From: Pseudonocardiales bacterium | GTDB lineage: Bacteria; Actinomycetota; Actinomycetes; Mycobacteriales; Jatrophihabitantaceae | Reading direction: 5' to 3' | NCBI GenBank assembly: GCA_025465405.1 | Contig: JAODNL010000318.1 | Coordinates: 1 to 5,036, forward strand | Length of the DNA stretch: 5,036 nt | Shown: positions 1 through 5,036 of the stretch, piece after piece | Numbering within the stretch: the stretch's first letter is position 1 | Layout of the letters: each line of letters starts with the position of its first letter | The notes under the pieces: model-generated | What the model was told of the DNA's origin: nothing | Seen by the model: the letters and a program-made list of their open reading frames with translations, nothing else | Databases searched by the model: none | Program-made: the position numbers and the translations under genes

Positions 1-1
1 G

Positions 2-43
2 GGCGAGCCCGACCACAACTCTGAGGATGGGAGCGCGACATGA
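2..43 (+). CDS. Possible 3' end of an upstream gene (partial)
   Basis: One frame is open from the window edge and ends at TGA 41-43, overlapping the epoxide hydrolase ATG (40-42) as ATGA, a usual translational-coupling arrangement. The visible tail is only 13 hydrophilic residues (GEPDHNSEDGSAT), so no function can be assigned. The other two frames also stop near here (TGA 22-24, TAG 43-45), so the assignment rests only on the overlap geometry. Confidence 0.22.
   Translation, partial: GEPDHNSEDGSAT
29..33 (+). promoter_or_regulatory. Ribosome binding site of the epoxide hydrolase
   Basis: GGGAG lies 6 nt upstream of the ATG at 40, with a second purine-rich run (GAGGA, 23-27) just before it. 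This supports ATG 40 as the start. The EHN-type motif begins about a dozen residues downstream, as expected for a complete N-terminus. Confidence 0.6.
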
Positions 44-1278
44 CTAGAGGCCTGGACGCGTTGTCGCCGACGCCGATCAATATCAAGGATGAGGTGCTGG
101 ACGACCTGCGGTCGCGGCTGCGGGCGACCATCTGGCCAGAGGACGAGAGAAACGAGGACGGCCGCTACGGCGTCCCCCGAGCCCTGCTTCAAAAGCTGAC
201 GCAGTACTGGGCCGAGGATTACGACTGGCGAGCCGCCGAGCGGACGATGAACGCCTACGCACATTACCTGGTCGACGTGTCCGGCACGCCCGTTCACTTC
301 ATGCACAAGCCCGGCGTCGGACCGAACCCCAGACCTTTGATCCTCAGCCACGGATGGCCCTGGACCTTCTGGCACTGGTCGAAAGTCATCGACCGGCTCG
401 CCGACCCGGCCAGGTTCGGAGGCGACCCGACGGACGCATTCGAGGTGATCGTCCCGTCCCTACCGGGCTTCGGATACTCGACACCCACCCGTCCGGACAT
501 GAACTTCTGGAAGATCGCCGACCTCTGGCACGAGCTGATGACCCAGACACTGGGCCATGCTCGGTATGCCGCCGCCGGTTGCGACGTCGGCGCCCTCGTC
601 ACCGGACAGCTTGGCCACAAGTACGCCGAGGAGCTGTACGGCATCCACATCGGCTCAGCCCTCAAACTTGACCTGTTCACCGGCGACCGCGCCTGGGACC
701 TCTCCGGCGGCAAGCCCATCCCACCAGAGCTGCCCGACGAGCAACGGAAACGTTTGATTGAGATCGAGCGACGATTCGCGGTGCACCTCGCCGCACACAT
801 GCTCGCACCAAGCACGCTGGGATACGGGCTGGCCGACTCCCCGGTCGGCATGCTGGCCTGGCTGCTCGAACGATGGATGAAGTGGTCCGACAACGGCGGA
901 GACATCTACACCGTCTTCACCCGCGACGATCTTCTCACCCACGCCACGATCTACTGGACCGGCAACGCCATCGCCAGCTCGATCCGCACCTACGCCAACA
1001 ACAATCGCTATCCCTGGACCCCGTCCCACGACCGGACACCAGTCATCGAGGCGCCGACCGGGATCACATTCGTCGACTACGAGAACCCCCCGGGAGTCAA
1101 CAGCTCCAACGAGCGGATCAAATCGTTCCTAGCCAGCGACCGCGCTCGTTGGTACAACCACACCAACATCACCGCCCACCCCCACGGCGGCCACTTCATC
1201 CCATGGGAAATCCCCGAACAATGGACCGCCGATCTAGTCCGCACCTTCACCTCGCAGTCCAGCCCGCGGCCGGCGTGA
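40..1278 (+). CDS. Epoxide hydrolase, microsomal (EHN) type, alpha/beta-hydrolase fold
   Basis: Predicted to hydrolyse epoxides to vicinal diols in the cytoplasm, using an aspartate nucleophile that forms an ester intermediate. The 412 residues are near the usual family length of about 380-400. The N-terminal EHN domain starts around residue 12 (INIKDEVLDDLRSRL) and carries the characteristic W-P after an R-A-T-I (32-33). The oxyanion-hole motif HGWP is at 104-107. The nucleophile is D182 in GCDVG (180-184). A lid tyrosine, Y318 in the YW-TGN-IASS-R-Y region, matches the proton-donating tyrosine of mammalian mEH. The acid is probably E348 (FVDYE) and the base H385 in GGHF. All catalytic parts are present, so the enzyme is probably active; the substrate cannot be deduced. 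The nucleophile elbow is C-D-V rather than the common G/S-D-W. G+C by hand count is 37/60 at 241-300 and at 961-1020, against 44/60 at 2221-2280 in the peptidase gene. It may follow an upstream gene by ATGA overlap and is separated from the next gene by 285 bp. Confidence 0.93.
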   Translation: MTRGLDALSPTPINIKDEVLDDLRSRLRATIWPEDERNEDGRYGVPRALLQKLTQYWAEDYDWRAAERTMNAYAHYLVDVSGTPVHFMHKPGVGPNPRPLILSHGWPWTFWHWSKVIDRLADPARFGGDPTDAFEVIVPSLPGFGYSTPTRPDMNFWKIADLWHELMTQTLGHARYAAAGCDVGALVTGQLGHKYAEELYGIHIGSALKLDLFTGDRAWDLSGGKPIPPELPDEQRKRLIEIERRFAVHLAAHMLAPSTLGYGLADSPVGMLAWLLERWMKWSDNGGDIYTVFTRDDLLTHATIYWTGNAIASSIRTYANNNRYPWTPSHDRTPVIEAPTGITFVDYENPPGVNSSNERIKSFLASDRARWYNHTNITAHPHGGHFIPWEIPEQWTADLVRTFTSQSSPRPA

Positions 1279-1363
1279 CGGGCAGGAACGCGACGCCACC
1301 CGCGCTGCCTCGCTGATCTATCTCGCGACGAACCACACCGCAGACTTCGAGCGCGCCCATAGC

Positions 1364-1385
1364 CGGCAGGCGGATCCGCCTACCG
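1364..1385. terminator. GC-rich inverted repeat, possible terminator of the epoxide hydrolase
   Basis: Positions 1368-1381 are a perfect 14-bp palindrome (AGGCGGATCCGCCT). It extends by three more pairs on each side (1364-1366 with 1383-1385) past one mismatch (1367/1382). As RNA it would fold as a GC-rich hairpin with a GATC loop, 85 nt after the stop codon. No T-run follows, so it is not a classical intrinsic terminator; actinobacterial terminators often lack one. It could equally be a binding site for a dimeric regulator. Confidence 0.3.
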
Positions 1386-1421
1386 CACAACTGTCCTGCC
1401 AGTTCTTGACTCGAGACACAA

Positions 1422-1492
1422 TTGATCAAGGCGTCTGAGCGGCTGCCAGGGCGACCACTACGACATCTTGATCAACGGGGTTTGGAGCAAAC
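1422..1492. promoter_or_regulatory. Palindrome cluster upstream of the S53 peptidase, possible operator
   Basis: Two copies of the 8-bp palindrome TTGATCAA lie at 1422-1429 and 1468-1475. A 5-3-5 inverted repeat, GTTTG-GAG-CAAAC, follows at 1480-1492 and abuts a TTGACC (1494-1499) that could serve as a -35 element, although I see no convincing -10 at the right distance. The area is AT-rich for this DNA (31/60 G+C at 1381-1440 by hand count), as often seen in regulatory DNA. Eight-bp palindromes can arise by chance, so this is a candidate only. Confidence 0.3.
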
Positions 1493-1551
1493 GTTGACCT
1501 TACGCACGCTATGCCACGCTGCCAACGCATTCCGCCCAAATTGCCCCTCGT

Positions 1552-1556
1552 GGAGG
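1552..1556 (+). promoter_or_regulatory. Ribosome binding site of the S53 peptidase
   Basis: GGAGG is 7 nt upstream of the GTG at 1564. This strong Shine-Dalgarno fixes the GTG start, which places the arginine-rich n-region of the signal peptide at the very N-terminus. Confidence 0.75.
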
Positions 1557-1563
1557 TGCCCAA

Positions 1564-2880
1564 GTGCCACACCCCATTACCGGCAGACGCCGACGGACCG
1601 CGGTCCGCCTCGGGCTGGCCGCCACCGGCGTCGTGGCGCTGGCCACCACGACCTTTGCCATGCCCGCCGGGGCGTCGCGGACAGCGACCGTCGCCCCGAA
1701 CCTCGTCGGTGGGCTCGTCGACTTCGGCTGCGCGAACGCCGCGAATCACCTGCTCGCCAAGCTGCTTCCCGCGACGCCGCAGTCCGCGCGCAACGGCGTC
1801 ACCTGCTTCGGGCGCGCCCGGGCGGCGGCCGGTAAGGCCGGACCCGCGATCACCAAAGGCCCGGTCGGCTACGGCCCGGCACAGATCCAGTCGGCATACA
1901 AGCTCGCCGGCCTGCATGCCAGCGGGCGCACGGTCGCGATCGTCGACGCCTACGACAATCCGAAGGCGGAATCCGACCTCGCCACCTACCGGGCCGCGTA
2001 CGGCTTGCCCGCGTGCACGACCGCGAACGGCTGCTTCCGCAAGGTGAATCAGAACGGCCAGGCCAGCCCGTTGCCGGTCGGAGACTACGGCTGGGCCATG
2101 GAGATCAGCCTCGATCTCGACGCCGTGTCCGCGGCCTGCCCGGATTGCCACATCCTGCTGGTGGAAGCCAACACACCGGACACGGCTGCGCTGATGACCG
2201 CGGTTGACACCGCGGTGCGCCTCGGCGCGGTCGCCGTGTCGAACAGCTACGGCGGCGTGGAGGACGGCACGATCCTCGCGGCCGACGCCCACCTGAACCA
2301 CCCCGGCGTGGCGATCACGGCGGCGACGGGTGACGGCGGTTACGGCGTCTCGTGGCCGGCGTCGTCGCCGTACGTCACCGCCGCGGGCGGCACGACGCTG
2401 AACAAGGCGACGAACGCGCGCGGCTGGACGGAGACGGTGTGGAGCGGCGCCGGAAGCGGTTGTTCGGCGTACGAACCGAAGCCGGCCTGGCAGACTGACA
2501 CCGGCTGCGCGAAGCGCACCGTGGGCGATGTGTCGGCCGACGCGGATCCCAACACGGGCCTCGGCGTCTACGACAGCTACAACAGCTGTGGCACCAGCTC
2601 GTTGTGTGACCTGCTGATCTCACTCGGCCTCGTGCAGGGCGCCGATGGTTGGATCCAGGTCGGCGGTACCAGCCTGTCCTCGCCGCTGGTCGCGTCGGTG
2701 TACGCACTGGCGGGCAACAGCGTCACCCACGGGTCCTACCCGTACAGCCACTCGTCGTCGCTGTTCGACGTGACGTCCGGATCGAACGGCAGCTGTGGCG
2801 GGTCATATCTGTGCACGGGCAAGCCGGGCTACGACGGTCCGACGGGTCTGGGCACGCCGAACGGGACGGGAGCATTCTGA
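1564..2880 (+). CDS. Secreted S53-family (sedolisin/kumamolisin-like) serine peptidase
   Basis: Predicted exported endopeptidase of the serine-carboxyl (sedolisin) family, usually active at acid pH. Residues 1-37 form a signal peptide: GRRRR n-region, hydrophobic core about 16-31, and an AGA cleavage motif at 35-37. The catalytic set is complete: E180 and D184 (EISLD), the oxyanion aspartate D257 (ATGDGG) and the nucleophile S370 (GGTSLSSP). The C-terminal calcium-site pattern is present, with D402 (FDVTSGSN) and D424 (GYDGPTGLGTP). Between the signal peptide and the catalytic core (from about residue 103, YGPAQIQSAY) there are only about 65 residues, much less than the 170-200-residue activation domain of classical sedolisins. 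Twelve cysteines fall into six close pairs (56/81, 151/157, 192/195, 300/315, 342/348, 411/417), suggesting a disulfide-stabilised extracellular protein. The stop overlaps the dodecin start. The GTG start is supported by GGAGG 7 nt upstream. Family assignment is secure; substrate is unknown. Confidence 0.95.
   Translation: MPHPITGRRRRTAVRLGLAATGVVALATTTFAMPAGASRTATVAPNLVGGLVDFGCANAANHLLAKLLPATPQSARNGVTCFGRARAAAGKAGPAITKGPVGYGPAQIQSAYKLAGLHASGRTVAIVDAYDNPKAESDLATYRAAYGLPACTTANGCFRKVNQNGQASPLPVGDYGWAMEISLDLDAVSAACPDCHILLVEANTPDTAALMTAVDTAVRLGAVAVSNSYGGVEDGTILAADAHLNHPGVAITAATGDGGYGVSWPASSPYVTAAGGTTLNKATNARGWTETVWSGAGSGCSAYEPKPAWQTDTGCAKRTVGDVSADADPNTGLGVYDSYNSCGTSSLCDLLISLGLVQGADGWIQVGGTSLSSPLVASVYALAGNSVTHGSYPYSHSSSLFDVTSGSNGSCGGSYLCTGKPGYDGPTGLGTPNGTGAF
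2868..2872 (+). promoter_or_regulatory. Ribosome binding site of the dodecin inside the peptidase gene
   Basis: GGGAG lies 7 nt before ATG 2880, within the last codons of the peptidase gene. The dodecin thus has its own initiation signal in addition to possible coupling through the TGATG overlap. Confidence 0.6.
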
Positions 2881-3088
2881 TGGCCGGCCACACCTACCGG
2901 GTCACCGAGATCGTCGGCACGTCCACTGAAGGCATCGACGACGCGATCCGCGGCGCGGTCTCGCGCGCCGCGGAGACGTTGCGGGGCCTGGACTGGTTCG
3001 AGGTCACCGAGATCCGCGGGCACATCGAGGGCGACACGATCGGGCACGTGCAGGTCGGCCTGAAGGTCGGCTTCCGCCTCGACGCTGA

Positions 3089-3092
<4 letters not shown>
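2880..3092 (+). CDS. Dodecin, flavin-storage/sequestering protein
   Basis: Seventy residues, the normal dodecin length. Dodecins assemble as hollow cytoplasmic dodecamers that bind flavins in pairs and buffer free flavin. The family pattern runs through the whole protein: HTYRVTEIVGTS (4-15) as the first strand, the single helix around 17-36, LDWFEV (37-42), and the C-terminal strands with VQVGLKVGFRL (57-67). W39 and Q58 correspond to the flavin-stacking tryptophan and flavin-contacting glutamine known from archaeal dodecin. From memory it strongly resembles the 70-residue mycobacterial dodecin. The ATG overlaps the peptidase stop (TGATG), so the two genes are probably co-transcribed. The TAG stop shares CTAG with the stop of the convergent permease gene. 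Start and identity are both well supported. Confidence 0.95.
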
Positions 3093-4333
<1,241 letters not shown>

Positions 4334-4361
4334 GCGATCCTGGTGCGATTCGAGGGCGATG

Positions 4362-4397
4362 GCGCCGATTCTGCATCATGATCCGCATCGTCGGCGC
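4362..4397. promoter_or_regulatory. Imperfect dyad in the divergent intergenic region, possible operator
   Basis: Within the 78-bp spacer between the permease start (4333, -) and the oxidoreductase start (4412, +), GCGCCGA-N3-TGC at 4362-4374 is mirrored by GCA-N3-TCGGCGC at 4385-4397. This gives 10 of 13 complementary positions per arm around a 10-nt spacer, and the matches fall in two blocks at symmetric positions. The site sits near the middle of the spacer and just upstream of a -10-like element. That is a typical place for a repressor controlling divergent genes, but no cognate regulator is in the window. Confidence 0.4.
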
Positions 4398-4399
4398 GC

Positions 4400-4405
4400 T
4401 AGGTT
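4400..4405 (+). promoter_or_regulatory. Possible -10 element of a leaderless promoter for the oxidoreductase
   Basis: TAGGTT fits the actinobacterial TANNNT -10 consensus and ends 6 nt before the GTG at 4412. Transcription would therefore start at the G of the start codon, giving a leaderless mRNA. No good -35 is visible. The alternative is a leadered transcript using the weak AGG/GGCGG purines at 4401-4410. Confidence 0.35.
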
Positions 4406-4411
4406 GGCGGC

Positions 4412-4873
4412 GTGGCCGATCGTCCCGTGCTGCTGGTCGTGCACCACACGACCTCGCCCGCACTGCAGGCCCTGTTCGAGGCGGTCCTCGACGGGACGAA
4501 GGCCGATGGCCTGGAGGGAGTCGACGTTCGGGTGCGTCCGGCACTCACCGCCACCGCCGTCGACGTCCTGGCGGCCGACGGCTTCGTGCTCGGCACGCCG
4601 GCGAACATCGGTTACCTGTCGGGCGCGATGAAGCACTTCTTCGACGGCGTGTATTACCCGACGCTGACTGCGAAGCCGGGCGCGCCGTACGGGCTGTACG
4701 TGCACGGCAACAGCGACACCGGCGGCGCGGTGCGCGCGGCCGAGTCGATCACCGGGGGCATGGGGTGGCGGCGCGTGCATGAGCCGGTGACCGTGCTCGG
4801 CCCACCCACCAAGGACGATCTCGAGGCCGCGCGGGACCTCGCCGCCACCGTAGCCGCCACCCTGCTCCCCTGA
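4412..4873 (+). CDS. Flavodoxin-fold protein, probable NAD(P)H-dependent FMN oxidoreductase
   Basis: A 153-residue soluble protein of the flavodoxin-like fold. The first strand RPVLLVVHH (4-12) leads into a TTSPALQALFEAV loop-helix (13-25), where flavodoxin-type proteins bind the FMN phosphate. The stretch GTPANIGYLSGAMKHFFDGV (61-80) is the most diagnostic motif: the loop and helix contacting the isoalloxazine ring in NADPH-dependent FMN reductase and flavodoxin-family oxidoreductases. A third loop, HGNSDTGG (98-105), lies where the last FMN-contacting loop is expected. Length is typical for single-domain members, and there are no cysteines and no membrane segments. It probably carries FMN and reduces a small molecule such as a quinone, or transfers electrons; the partner is unknown. 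It is divergent from the permease gene across a 78-bp spacer. The GTG start may be leaderless because no strong ribosome site precedes it. Confidence 0.87.
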   Translation: MADRPVLLVVHHTTSPALQALFEAVLDGTKADGLEGVDVRVRPALTATAVDVLAADGFVLGTPANIGYLSGAMKHFFDGVYYPTLTAKPGAPYGLYVHGNSDTGGAVRAAESITGGMGWRRVHEPVTVLGPPTKDDLEAARDLAATVAATLLP

Positions 4874-4900
4874 CCCGATCACGGGCGAAGGTGCCCCCAG

Positions 4901-5036
4901 GCGAAGAGCGTCTCGCCGCGAAGCCGAAGGCGAGAGCGCAAAGCAACGACCGAGGTGCCCACCGGGCGATGAGCGCTCGCGCGAAGAGCGCCTCGCCGCG
5001 CCGAAGGTGAGAGCGCAAAGCAACGACCGAGGTGCC
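4901..5036. repeat. Two-copy direct repeat with conserved hairpin, running off the window edge
   Basis: Copy 1 spans 4901-4959 (59 nt) and copy 2 spans 4981-5036 (56 nt), starting 80 nt apart. They differ by two substitutions (T4911/C4991 and C4931/T5008) and a 3-nt indel. The last 28 nt of each are identical. The heptamer AGGTGCC occurs three times (4889-4895, 4953-4959, 5030-5036), so a partial unit precedes copy 1. Between AGGTGCC and the hairpin, the second unit carries about 16 extra nt, mostly a near-duplicate of CGAAGAGCG (CGATGAGCG, 4967-4975). Each copy can fold a 10-bp stem with one bulge (4908-4917 with 4929-4939; 4988-4997 with 5006-5016). No coding gene is supported in this stretch. 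It is probably an intergenic repetitive element or tandem array; more copies may lie beyond the window. Confidence 0.85.

Noticed and set aside
294..905. 203-codon open frame on the - strand inside the epoxide hydrolase gene
   Set aside because: It is fully antisense to a clear enzyme gene, has no recognisable motif, and is the kind of long chance frame expected in GC-rich DNA.
1426..2301. 291-codon open frame on the - strand across the peptidase gene and its upstream region
   Set aside because: Its composition (G/R/A/V-rich, low complexity) and antisense position to a well-supported S53 peptidase mark it as a shadow frame.
2649..2879. Extended upstream version of the dodecin frame (147 codons)
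   Set aside because: The added N-terminal part is an out-of-frame reading of the peptidase gene. The 70-residue dodecin starting at ATG 2880 matches the family length exactly and has its own ribosome site.
4874..4885. CCCG-ATCA-CGGG hairpin right after the oxidoreductase stop as an intrinsic terminator
   Set aside because: The stem is only 4 bp and no T-run follows; too weak to call as a terminator.
4376..5023. 215-codon open frame on the - strand over the oxidoreductase and terminal repeats
   Set aside because: It is antisense to the flavodoxin-fold gene and its N-terminal part is just translated repeat. No family features are visible.
4889..5036. The terminal repeats as a CRISPR array
   Set aside because: Only two full copies are present, the segments between AGGTGCC and the hairpin are themselves repetitive rather than unique spacers, and no cas genes are nearby.

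Overview
The window looks like chromosomal DNA from a high-GC actinobacterium (Actinomycetota). The evidence is strong G/C bias at third codon positions, GTG starts on three of the five main genes, a dodecin closely resembling the mycobacterial type, a secreted S53 peptidase of the type common in actinomycetes, and a possible leaderless promoter. The genus cannot be fixed from the sequence alone.

Layout, left to right. An epoxide hydrolase of the microsomal (EHN) type occupies 40-1278 (+), possibly overlapping the end of an upstream gene by ATGA. A 285-bp gap (1279-1563) holds a GC-rich hairpin, an AT-rich dip with several small palindromes, and a short open stretch faintly resembling the end of a tyrosine recombinase. 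Next is a two-gene unit on the + strand: a secreted sedolisin-type (S53) peptidase (1564-2880) and a 70-residue dodecin (2880-3092), joined by a TGATG stop/start overlap. The dodecin converges on an APC-family permease (4333-3089, -), and the two stop codons share the palindrome CTAG. Across a 78-bp divergent spacer with an imperfect dyad lies a small flavodoxin-fold oxidoreductase (4412-4873, +). The last ~150 bp contain two copies of a GC-rich hairpin-forming direct repeat running to the window edge.

How the genes fit together. The peptidase digests protein outside the cell. The permease could import amino acids, but it is on the opposite strand and need not be co-regulated. Dodecin (flavin storage) and the flavodoxin-fold protein (probable FMN enzyme) give a loose flavin theme around the permease. 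The epoxide hydrolase seems unrelated, and its G+C looks somewhat lower than that of the peptidase.

I do not see a new multi-gene system. The best items for a second look are the terminal hairpin repeat, whose copies differ only in ways that keep the stem, the dyad and possible leaderless promoter between the divergent genes, and the tight coupling of a secreted protease to a cytoplasmic flavin-storage protein.
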